Below are positions 23,677-33,487 of a stretch of DNA of 64,000 bases, in pieces. Under the pieces are notes generated by a model that was not told the DNA's origin, ran no database searches, and saw nothing but the letters and a program-made list of their open reading frames with translations. Position numbers and translations under genes: made by a program. Each line of letters opens with the position of its first letter. Within the stretch, counting starts at the first letter, position 1. Source of the stretch: Ceraceosorus guamensis. Lineage: Eukaryota; Basidiomycota; Exobasidiomycetes; Ceraceosorales; Ceraceosoraceae. Location: the NCBI RefSeq assembly GCF_003144195.1, contig NW_020290020.1:1-64000 (forward strand). Direction: 5' to 3'.

Positions 23677-25114
23677 TTATGAGACTGTGGTACCAGCCTT
23701 GGCTGCGTACTCTACCGCATTCGTCGTGACGAGCGGATCCCCACCGAACAGTTCAACAGCCTCTTCCGGCGGTAGATCGTGCTGGCCGTCATTCTTCTCT
23801 CCTCGCCTTCGTCTCAAGTCCTCGGCAGCATGAGGGTCCTTGAGTGCCGTGGACGACGCACTTGCCGCCTTCGCGTCTTTGCCCCAAGTACCTTTCTTTT
23901 CCTTGCCGAGCGCTTTGAGCTTGTCGAATTTTTCCTTTGAAATCCTCGTTCCAAATACGGTGTCAAAGTGAACGAAAAAAGGTTGAGAGTAATTGTACTT
24001 GAGGCCTTGCATTTGATGATGCACGTCGTGATACTCGGCGCAGTTAGGGAAGAGGAGGTGCAGAGGGTCAAGCCATGGCGGGAATGCGTATCCTCCGTGA
24101 TCGCAGACAGTTTTGAAAGTGCTAAACATGAACAGCACGACTCCCTGTCTGATCGTCATCAGCGCTGCGGCGTGCGCGAGCGCGGCGCCGGCAGAGTCTA
24201 ACAGCAGACCTGTGAGGGTGCGGATGGAGGAGAGGGGAAACTGCTACTTAGCATGCGCATGTATGCTTCTCTCGAGGCAGCTTTCTGTGCGTCGTGATGC
24301 TTCCCAGCTACGGACCTTCTAGTGGATGATTGTACAGCGCTCCGTAAGCGTACGGAACGTAAAGGCGGTGATGATGCGAGTGAAAGTGGCGATATAGGAA
24401 TCTGCTTTCGTGAAACAAGCGGTGCAGTCCGTACTGCCAAGCATCCATCACAAAGCTATGGTCAGGGCAAGACACGTCAGCAAGAGCAGTCCACAGAAGC
24501 CTCTCATATCCTGCGCGCAGCTGTCGGATCGACCCCGCATGCAGCTCGTGCGCGCACCGTGATACTCACAAAGCCCACCAAAATTGAACGACTGGAATGC
24601 CCCACCAGTAGATGAAGTGGACTGTCGAAGGACCCGCCACTTTCAAGAAGCTGAGACCAGTTGAATTACCCAACAAGCCGAGCGCAGCGCTGGACACGTA
24701 GGCGGCAATGTCCCTCATTCCCTCTTGATGATCTCTGGCGTTCTCAATCGCAGACTGACTGCCATCCAGCACCATGGCGCCTAGGCCGACCTGTATGGCA
24801 TGCTGAAGCATGACCATGGCCGCCACTTTCCAAGGGCCCACTCGATTCCTCGACGTCACCTCTTCGGGTTCGTGCAACCTATACTGCTCAAAGAAGGGTA
24901 GCTGGATGTAGTCCAGGAAGGCGAACCAACCTGATGCCAGCCAGTAGAGCACGACGGGGCCCAAGACGGAGAAGTACTTGTCCGTCATGAATGGCACCAA
25001 GCGTTCCGATGGTGTATGGTACCATGGTGTGCTGACCGGTGTTGGAACCAGATATAGACTGTCTGCTGCAGACACTGTGGATCTGAACCAGTGACTTCCA
25101 CTCGAGACGTTCAT
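23677..25114 (-). CDS. SUR2: Sphinganine C4-hydroxylase
   Basis: Three exons (25114-24570, 24455-24316, 24209-23677) give 405 aa. This ER enzyme of the fatty-acid hydroxylase superfamily converts dihydrosphingosine to phytosphingosine. The three di-iron histidine clusters are visible: HRLFH and HSHHHR in exon 2, HDVHH in exon 3. The N-terminal half shows the typical SUR2 sequence, ending with FIYWWGIPVVQFWWA, and several membrane segments. The DHGGYAFPPW...HLLFPN motif precedes the last histidine box. The charged tail of about 80 residues after FGTR is longer and more disordered than in budding yeast. The start ATG at 25114 gives the usual short N-terminus with N-x-S sites. A ~1.4-kb divergent region separates it from TIP41. 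Confidence 0.94.
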
Positions 25115-26505
25115 GGCGGCGACAGCTACACAGGTGCGTACACGCGTTCAGTCTGCCTCGTCGATGACGCGATGCAGGTGCTGCGACACTGTGGCGGCAC
25201 TTCACTCGCCGTGTAGCGATGGGAACAGAGTGATGCTGTGCGATGTGCGGGTGTCGAATCGTTGAATGCAAGTCCCAAGGATCGACTTGCGGAAGGGGCT
25301 GGGCGGTGCGAGCCGGATGAGCGGGAAATGTAGGCGTAAGAGGTATAGTAGGTGTGTGAATAGGCGAAATAAGGGAGAGGGTCAAGTTCAGCGTTGCACA
25401 AGTAGAAAGGTGATGAATCGAGGAAGGTGAGGTAATAGCCACGATTGGTGATGGTTAGCAGGCAGAAAGTCTCGGTGGATGAGGCGGTGGGGTAGAGCAT
25501 TGTGGTTCACTACTACTACTGTCACAAGTCGCTGATGACGGCTTGCGACTCCCACACTCACACTCACACTCAAACCTCACCCTCGACTCATCCTGACTGG
25601 ACTGATCAATCAGCAGCAGAAATCTTGAATAATCACTTATTCACGATTGTCACTGAATGCGTGCATGCAGCAGCATGTGAGCGCGGAAATAACACTCCGC
25701 TTCCGTCTCGCGCGGCTCATGCATGCCACTGCTGATGCCTGCGCCGCGCCGCGCATCGGCCTCCCCGTACCGTACACATTCACGATTGTGGAATTGTTAA
25801 GAATGCCATGCTAATTCGTGCTCACCACGCGTGACGGGGGTATATATGATGTCAAGCGGATGCATTTGAAATTGACAAGATGATCGACAGATGGAGGCGG
25901 TAGTGTGAGTGTAACATCGTCAAGGCGATACTGTGACTGGTGCACTCTTGACTTGACTGAACACGTCAAATGTGAATCAAGAATGCCAGTCTCAGCGCCA
26001 GGCGTATACTCAGCGCTTGCGTCGCTTGATCGATCTTGTGGGATCATCGAGGCAGGGCATGCTGAAATTTAAAGCTCTAATTTAAGATTCACATTGATTC
26101 ACACTCGTGACTTTGACTGGTCGCATGCTGCATGCGCGGGGAACAATTTCCAGCAGGCGGGGAACCGCGTCTGCGTGCTGGTTGATGCATGCATGCAGCA
26201 GCCCGCCTGTCAGTTGTGAGTGCGAGTGGGACGCATTGATTCACAATCAATCAAGAATCGAGTGCACGGGAACACGAATGCGATGCAGCAGCACACATCC
26301 ACCCACATCCACGATCACGCATCACGCTGCTCTCAAGAACATCGATCGCAGAGCGCTGCTGGGAGCAGCTTTTATCCACCACTCTACTCACACTGCGCTA
26401 CGTGTCATACGAGCAGGCGCTGGGCCAAAGTAGGAAGCGTACATCACGCTCGCATAGCGACTGCACCTCAATCACAACCCTTTCGCAACCACGTCCAAGC
26501 GCACC
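25115..26505. other. Divergent intergenic region, no gene seen
   Basis: About 1.4 kb shared by SUR2 and TIP41 as upstream DNA. TTCACGATTGT occurs at about 25640 and 25780, GATTCACA words at 26090-26100 and 26240, and a TATATAT stretch near 25841. An open frame directly upstream of SUR2 is probably 5' leader. Confidence 0.55.
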
Positions 26506-28361
26506 ATGTCGAATCTGCTTGGCAGGAACGGGTCTGGGATGCGGTCCATCTCTGGCAGCTCCAGTGCGCCTCACGAGCTATTCGATTATACCTCATCCGC
26601 ATCTGGCTCTGTCCCACACGAGCAATCGAGCGATGCCTCTGCACCGAGTCCCAGCTCTATCGCCGATACGCTGAGACACAAGGGCATCAAAATTGCTGGC
26701 TTCACCATCCGAGTGACGCACGGATCCATCGCTTCGTCCGCTGCCATCGATGAGCTGTCCTCGGATCTTCAGATCCCCATGCCAGAGATGCCCTTCCTTA
26801 AAAATCGAGTCTCCATTGAGCATGAGGCAACAGGGTGGAAGTACGATCTCGATTCGGTAGAAGCTTTGAAGTGCGTCGAGGGCGTTGCAGAAGCCCACAA
26901 GCTGGAAGGCATCTCTTTTGGCGTGGCCGGCAGCACAACGGCAAGAGCTCGCGTTGGAGAAAAGAAAAAGAGGAGGAACAAGGTCAAGGTGGCTTATGCG
27001 AAGGAGTGGGGTCGCAGTCGGGAGCAAGTATCCTCTTCCACAGCGAACGTGACGCACGGCTCCCAGGCACAAGCTTCGACTGCATTTCGCCCGGACATTG
27101 CCCCGGCTCTCAAAGCCTCTGCCGCTGCTGCTGCTTCCAGTATCGATGACGCTTCCAGACCCACGCATATCCCGGGCTCTAGCGGTGATGCTCCTATAGA
27201 AGCGAGTGGAACAGCGATCGGTGCTGCTCGTGACTACGACTGGACGTACACTAGCACCTATGCTGGAACAGAACAGATCGCTCTTCCTCCAGGTTTCCCC
27301 AATGGCGCAAGCGCTGAAGCTCCCAGCACTGCTTCACCAGCGTGGACCCCTGCTGCCCAGCTTGCTTCCAAGTTTCGACCGGCAAGCGATTCGGCCACTG
27401 ATAGGATACCCACCGAGAGACTGGGACCGGGTACAGAACCCATCTTGTTCTTCGATGAAGTCGTGCTTTTCGAAGACGAGCTGGGGGATAATGGCACGAG
27501 CGCAGTGAGCGTCAAAGTGGTGAGTACTTGCTAAGACCAGTCTCGGGACTTGATAGGATGCAGCAAGCCGGTAAGGTATCTGTCTAAAGGCAAGCTGACC
27601 TTGAGCAATTGCACCCCAGAGAGTCATGCCATCTTGTCTCCTGCTGCTCTGTCGCTTCTTCTTGCGCGTCGATGATGTCCTCTTTCGCATCTTCGATACG
27701 CGGCTTTTCGTCGACTTTCAAGCGAATGCACAGATTGCTGCGCAGGCGAGCCAAGCTGGATCGACCGCTACAACTCAGCCTGATGCAAATTTGGGCTCGC
27801 TCAGCCTAGGCACACCTCGTGGTCGGAACGTCGAAACGCCGGCGCACTCCAGCGCCGCGGTAGGCCCTCCGCGCGTCGTAAGGGAATGTAGCGGCTGCGA
27901 AGCTTCGTATGCAGAGGTCAAGGCGGTAAGTGCTCCTTGTAGGCGGCTGTTCTCTCCCCGCTGGGTTAGAGCATTGCCGGTGGACCACGTGCGCGGGCTG
28001 TTGCTAATGCAATTTTCATCAATGTTCACAGAAACTACCGGCATGGAAACCAAACGACCTGTCACCCTTGACCGATCCCAATTGGGTCGCTTCGACGCTA
28101 GCCACGCTCTCGAGCGTCCGAGCACGGCAAGCTCTCTGCTCTTCAAGAGTTCCGGGAGCAGAGTCCGACTACACCAATGGTCAGCTTCCTAGAGGAGCGC
28201 CTGTAGAACTAGGTCCAGCTAGCATTCCTTCTAGATTGCCCCACATGCAAGGCGCGACGAATGCGCAGACCTTGCCGCGGAGCAACGCTATACTTGGAGA
28301 GGTGGATGACGAGGCTTGGCTCGGTCAGGGAGCTAGATGCGACGTCGCTCTCTTGGAATGA
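26506..28361 (+). CDS. TIP41: TIP41-like TOR-pathway regulator
   Basis: Three exons (26506-27519, 27620-27925, 28032-28361) give 549 aa. Tip41 binds Tap42 and regulates PP2A-type phosphatases downstream of TORC1. Landmarks are IKIAGFTIRVTHGSI at the start of the domain, MPEMPFLKNRVSIEH, DYDWTYTSTYAGT, PTERLGPGTEPILFFDEVV, LFEDELGDNGTSAVSVKVRV and FFLRVDDVLFRIFDTR. About 110 Ala- and Ser-rich residues are inserted between the N-terminal part and the DYDWTYT motif. That makes the protein roughly twice the usual length of about 270-350 aa. Its last exon adds a WKPNDLSPLTDPNWV segment like the family C-terminus and a low-complexity tail. All introns are phase 0. Confidence 0.93.
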
Positions 28362-29018
28362 ATGAGACAAATCCTCAAATGGACCCTTTCTTTGCTCTTT
28401 GCTGACTTGCGCGCTAGCAGGCCTGCGTGATGCTGCAGACTTTTCTTCTGAAGCTTAGCATGAGTTGTACAGCGTGAAGCAGAGGACCGAGCCTCGACAT
28501 TCGCAGCAGCCTGCTGTGAGAGGATTGTGAGCAGTCGAGTCAGATAGATGCAGAGGGGTTCGGTCGATATAGCGAGCTTGGCAAATCGTCTCCAGCGTGA
28601 CTCGCTGTTCACGTGATGCTCGATCATATCCAAACGCATGCATGCAGGCGCGGCTGTTTGTACCCCCGCACCGACTCGTCTCACGCGCGCACGCGATTTG
28701 CGCTGCTGATGCTCGGCCCGCTTCACCGGTACCGGTGCTGGACCACGTTTGTTCGAGGTTGATCGAGGATGAGACGGGAGGGGGGGGAGGGCGAAGTCGC
28801 ACCTTTTCTTCCTGAAACTCACGACTCGTGATTTCAATTGGCGATCGCGATCAAAGAGGGTTCGACAGTCACAAGGCTCTCCCTTCCGACCGCGCTTCCG
28901 TAGCCACATCGACATTTGTAACTTTTGCAAAGCACCTTCCCCTGCCGAGCAATCGTGACGCACTGACAGATCCCCACGCAAACTTTTGATCGCCTCCGCA
29001 CCTTCAAAGAAGCTCAGC
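28362..29018. other. Intergenic between TIP41 and PEX14, no gene seen
   Basis: About 660 bp in head-to-tail arrangement. It contains CATGCATGCAGG, ACTCGTGATTTC and a G-rich stretch near 28780. No gene supported. Confidence 0.5.
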
Positions 29019-30461
29019 ATGTCTGCAAGCACCAATGCAGCGCCGAGGGCCGACATGGTGCAATCCGCAGTCTCTTTCCTGCTGGATCCGGCAGTATCGA
29101 CGTCCACAATGGATCAGAGGCTGCAATTTCTTTCCTCCAAAGGTCTGACTCAGAGCGAGATTCAAGAAGCTCTTCGTTTATCTTCCACCACCACCTCTTC
29201 CACCCATCTCTCGCCCGCTCCTTCAGCTCAGGGTCAGGTCGGGCCTTTTCAATCTCATCAGTCGTATGCTCAGTCTGCTCCTTATTATGCAGCACCAGCT
29301 GGTCAATATCCTTATGGTCAGCCTAATCAGAGAGCCAATGATTGGAGAGATTGGTTCATCATGGCCGTCGTTGCTGGAACTGCCGGGTACGGCGTGATGA
29401 GTCTTGCCAGGGTGAGTGAGCGCATTCAAATCTTCTGCGTAGCCGCGGTGATGGCGCTTTCCAAGAGAGTGCGATCACTATGGACCGCATGTATGCGCCG
29501 CCAACAGAGCTTCCTACGCCATTCTCCTGTGTGCGGCCGCATTTGGAAAGCGCACACCGTACAACTGCACACCTACTGACCCCGACCCGACCCGACCCGA
29601 ATCGCCGCCCCTTTTGCCAAATTCCCAACCACAGAAGTACCTCTTGCCACATCTGAAGCCGCCCAACGCTGATGTGCTGACTACCGATCTCGAGTCCCTC
29701 ACGGCTAAGTACGACGCTGTCTCCTCTCAATTGTCAGCGCTGGAAGAGACGACAGAAAGCGTCAAGGTGGGTGTAGAGGAGCAGCGTAAGGCTGTCGATC
29801 AAGGCATCAAGGAAGTGGAGAGCGCTGTGGATTTGATCAAGAAGGGAGAGACGAGAAGGGATGAGGAGATTAAGAAAGTGGTGGATGAGGTGGAAGAGAT
29901 CAAAAAGAGTCTACCAAAGGTGAGTTTTGTGCCCCCCCCCCCCCCCCAAAAAAAAACACTCGACGCCCCCAACCCCGACGCATCGAATTCGCAGAAATTT
30001 GAGAGTGTCCGTCTAACGAGCTTTTCACCTTTCTCGTGCTATATTAGATGTTTGAGAAGACGCAATCAGCGCAAGCTCAATCCTTGTCGGACTTGCAATC
30101 TGAATTGAAGTCTCTCAAGTCTTTGTTGGTCTCGCGCGGCGGAGCAGGGGCAGGAGCAGGAGCAGGAGCAAGTCGGTACTCTAGCGGTGTCGGTGGAGCA
30201 TCATCAGGAATAAGCGGGGGCAGGGACTCTCCAGCACTAGGATTCAAACCGAGCATTCCAGCATGGCAGCTAGCGGGCGGTAGTGGAAGTGGAGCTAGCG
30301 CTGCTGGAAGTGGCACGGAGAGCAACACACCCGCAAAGGATGCCAAGGTGGGCGCGACCAGCGCGAGCTCGGATGAGGAAAAGTCTGTGCAGAGAGGCCT
30401 GCAAAAAGGAGGCGCGAGCGGCGAAGAGTCTGCCACTGGTGCATACAACATCCCTTCATGA
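29019..30461 (+). CDS. PEX14: Peroxisomal docking protein Pex14
   Basis: Three exons (29019-29411, 29635-29919, 30048-30461) give 363 aa. Pex14 sits in the peroxisomal membrane and docks cargo-loaded Pex5. The conserved N-terminal domain (about residues 10-55) shows AVSFLLDP and QRLQFLSSKGLTQSEIQEAL, the helices that bind Pex5 WxxxF motifs. A Gln- and Tyr-rich linker leads to WRDWFIMAVVAGTAGYGVM, a membrane-associated segment near 110-130, then KYLLPHLKPP at the exon junction. Exons 2 and 3 encode a long coiled coil (about 145-250). A Gly- and Ser-rich C-terminus ends the protein. Intron 1 contains GACCC repeats and intron 2 a long C run followed by A. For exon 3 the acceptor just before ATG at 30048 was used. 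Confidence 0.93.
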
Positions 30462-30775
30462 TGTTCTCAAGTTCCCGCTGATCATGGCTACCGCGACCTG
30501 TTTTCCCCTTCGCTTGTATGACATCCCTTGTGATTCTTCTGCTGCTTATGAGGCACAGGCCTTCATGTGCGCTTTGCAGCGCTAGAATTCACACCTTTGC
30601 GATATGGCTCCAGTCTAGCTCGGCGCTCTTGTGCATGGACGCTCTGATCGTTTGTGCATGCCGAGTAAACTTGTATTGTACAGCGCGAGCAGAGACTGGG
30701 GCGAAAAGGAGTGAGGCGGTGCACGGGGTGCGATCTTGAAACGCAACGAGGGCGAGGTGACCATGCGGGGTGGCC
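30462..30775. other. Convergent 3' region, no gene seen
   Basis: About 310 bp between the PEX14 and DUG3 ends. I see no structured element or gene. Confidence 0.6.
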
Positions 30776-32169
30776 TCAAGCGGCTCGCGTCGTCTGTCGA
30801 AGAGAGACATTTGCACGATCGACATCGAAAGAGGTGGCGAGGGGTGTCGAAGTCGGTGTGTCTCGTGAGAGGTTCGTGCTGCCTGTCAATCCATTGCTAG
30901 CGACAAAATGGCTCAAAGACGCGTCTGAAGGTCTGAAAACCGTCTCTCTGCTCGTGCTCCTATCCCTCTCCGAGTTTTGAGCGGAGGTAGCATTGCCGTT
31001 CGAGGTAGCATTTACCGACGTGCCAGAGGCGACTTTGAGAGGCACATTGGGCGCAAAACCCGTCTTCAGTGCAAAAGCAGGTGATCTGAAATGATCCTCC
31101 AATCGCTCCGTATGGAACTCGTCCACGATTGGCTTTTGAAGCACATTCATCCTGGGTGTTATGCAGACCAGCGTGTTGGTCGAGATCTCCATCCAGTCTG
31201 CTTTCTCAAATGTCAAGGGCTCGGAAGCTACGACGACTATGCGCTCTCGCTTGTCCGCTTTCACCATGCGATAGGTACCTGGCGAGTGCTCGTAGAAGGA
31301 GGTGCCAGACGAAAAGTACTGCAAATCGGTCCTTCATAGCGTCTCAGTTCTGAAAACAGAACGTTTGGCAACGGATGGTGCAGTGCAGTGCTCACCAGGC
31401 TCGCCGCCTCATCTGTCCGAGATGAGACGTACCGAGTGCATACTACTGACTCTCCATCAGTGACGCAAAAGTTCATGAGGCTTGGCTGCGCAGCGGAATC
31501 GTGTTTCGATGAGCATGCGAGCGCAAGGGCATGATTTAGCAAATCCCTGCGAGCGAAACAGCAACGCACCTCGTCAACGCCCGCTTCCCTTGCCCAGCGA
31601 TTGAAATCTGCAATCGTCTTGAGCATTGCGTTTTGCAGCACCTTGTGATCCGTGGGACTCTGACTGGCCGGATCCGGCAAGTGAGACAAAAACACAGCAA
31701 AAGCGTATTCAGAGTCCGTATGACCTTGCGGGTACAGAAAGAGCTCCTCGGGCAAGCTTTGCAGCAGTCGTCTCTTGATCTTGGAAAAGGACGAGATGGC
31801 TCCATTGTGCATCCACATCAATCTGCCATACCTCCAAGGATGACAGTTCGTCTCGCTCAGAGCTCCCGCAGTGCTAGCTCTAACATGAGCAAAGACCAAA
31901 GGGCTTTTGATCTTTTCCGCCAATCTTTGAAGGTTCTGATTGTTCCAAGCTGGAGTGACGCTGGTGAAGATGCAAGGTGCTGAGCCTAGCTCTGCATCGT
32001 GCGACGCATCGTACCATCCCACCCCAAAGCCATCCCCATTCACAGATCGCGTCGCGTCCAATCGTAAACGAGCATCGAAAGCCTGGTTGATGATGCTGTG
32101 AGCCGGACGTGTGACCAAGTGAGAGAGCTGTATCGGCTCCACGCCCTTGTACACCAAAAGTCGACACAT
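30776..32169 (-). CDS. DUG3: Glutathione-degradation glutamine amidotransferase subunit Dug3
   Basis: Three exons (32169-31570, 31485-31396, 31318-30776) give 410 aa. Dug3 is the class II glutamine amidotransferase partner of Dug2 in the cytosolic glutathione degradosome. The start MCRLLVYKG was preferred over an upstream in-frame codon because removing Met exposes Cys2, the nucleophile of Ntn amidotransferases. Other motifs are NGDGFGVGWYD, FAHVRASTAG, ETNCHPWRYGRLMWMHNGAI, HTDSEYAF, MNFCVTDGESVVCTRY and MVKADKRERIVVVASEPLTF near the end of the catalytic part. A tail of about 100 residues rich in Ser, Thr and Asn is unlike the yeast protein. Introns are all phase 0. Confidence 0.93.
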
Positions 32170-33487
32170 TACCCCTCCTCCTTCTTCTTCTTGGTGCGCT
32201 TGTGCCGCCCGAACGATGCCAATAGGTCCAACGAGACCGCTGAGCGCTCTCACGTCTCTTCTTGATCGCTATCAGAGCTTCGAGGGACGTAAAGCGTTAA
32301 TGAGCCTACAAAGTCTCGACCGCTGAATGAGTTGATATCGTCGGCCTTTTTGTCATGGACTCTGCCCAAGGCGCCGCTTTCAATCCTTCGCCAGGTGGAG
32401 GATCAGTGGAATTCCTGCACAGCCCCCGTCCGTTGCTCTCCTTGAGCCCGCTTCTATGATGACCGATGAACGCCGCGATACGTTCACACCCGTTGTCTGG
32501 TAGACGATTTGCCAATCGCGAGCAGAGGCTCAAACCCTCGACTTGACTGTACGGCTCTCGTGTGTCCAGGGCAGCATGCGATATCTTCCTCAGCTTGACC
32601 CTTTGCCCTAGCGTTGCACCTTTCTCTGCAGTCACGAGTGGAATGGTGGTCAGTACCAGCCAGCCTACTCCGCTCTCTGCAACCTCTCACTCCACCGCGC
32701 TAGCTGCTGCTGGGTCGAGTCATCAGATGCTTGATTTCGCGCATCACGCCATCCATCCACACAACATGCTGTTCGTGATTTAGTCACGTGATCGCCTTTC
32801 GGTTTCCAAAATTCCAATCCAGTTCGCTACCCAAACTCCGTAACTCTCGACTCGCTCCAAATGGGCTCATGGCACGACCCCTACTTGCATCGATGACGCT
32901 ATGGACTTGCCTCGTCCTGTCGAGCATTCCGCTCACACATCGACAGGCCCCGGCAAAGGCCATTGCGCAGCGCGCAGAATCCATATCTGGCCCGTTCTCC
33001 CACAACGTGGGGTCCAAAGCAAAGACCGAGGGGACGGGCGCTTCTTGCAGTCGTGAGTACCAAACGCAGGCACCGCTGCCCAGTGAGGGACGACAACCGT
33101 CAACCTTATCGCAGCGATCTGCACAACAGACAATGGGAGCAAAGCGAACGATGAATCATATAGAGTTGCAACGAGACTCGCAAGAGTCGATAAAGTAGCC
33201 AAACATCGTGCGACGCCCAACGAAACATATATGCAGTCCGCAAAAAGCCAAACGATCCGAACAAACTGCGTGGCTGGATATAAACGATTTCGCGTGCGAA
33301 GGAAAAATATTGTCCGGTAGTAAAGCGCCTCCAAGAATGTGCGCCACCAACGCGCTGGTCAGGGCTGGGCCGGTGTAGGGGCATCCTCCAGTGATGGACA
33401 AAGCAAGAGCAAGTCCGCGTAAATGTCCACAGCTCGCTTCTTGTCCACTCCAACCCTCAAACAATTGCCAAAATCGTCTTGTTCTCC
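32170..33487. other. Upstream region of DUG3 with no firm gene
   Basis: About 1.3 kb. A short open frame on the minus strand at 32306-32635 lacks an ATG. A plus-strand frame at 32869-33198 is listed separately as a weak candidate. CATCCATCC and CACGTGAT words lie near 32760-32790. Confidence 0.45.
32869..33198 (+). CDS. Possible small secreted protein (weak)
   Basis: An intronless frame of 109 codons starts at an ATG and opens with a hydrophobic stretch that could be a signal peptide (LLASMTLWTCLVLSSIPL). The rest is charged, Gln-rich and has a single Cys. I recognise no family. It could equally be a chance frame in an upstream region. Nothing but length and the N-terminal hydrophobicity supports it. 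Confidence 0.2.
   Translation: MARPLLASMTLWTCLVLSSIPLTHRQAPAKAIAQRAESISGPFSHNVGSKAKTEGTGASCSREYQTQAPLPSEGRQPSTLSQRSAQQTMGAKRTMNHIELQRDSQESIK

Noticed and set aside
32306-32635. 109-codon minus-strand frame upstream of DUG3
   Set aside because: No ATG, no recognised domain and no convincing upstream exon, though the composition is not obviously random.
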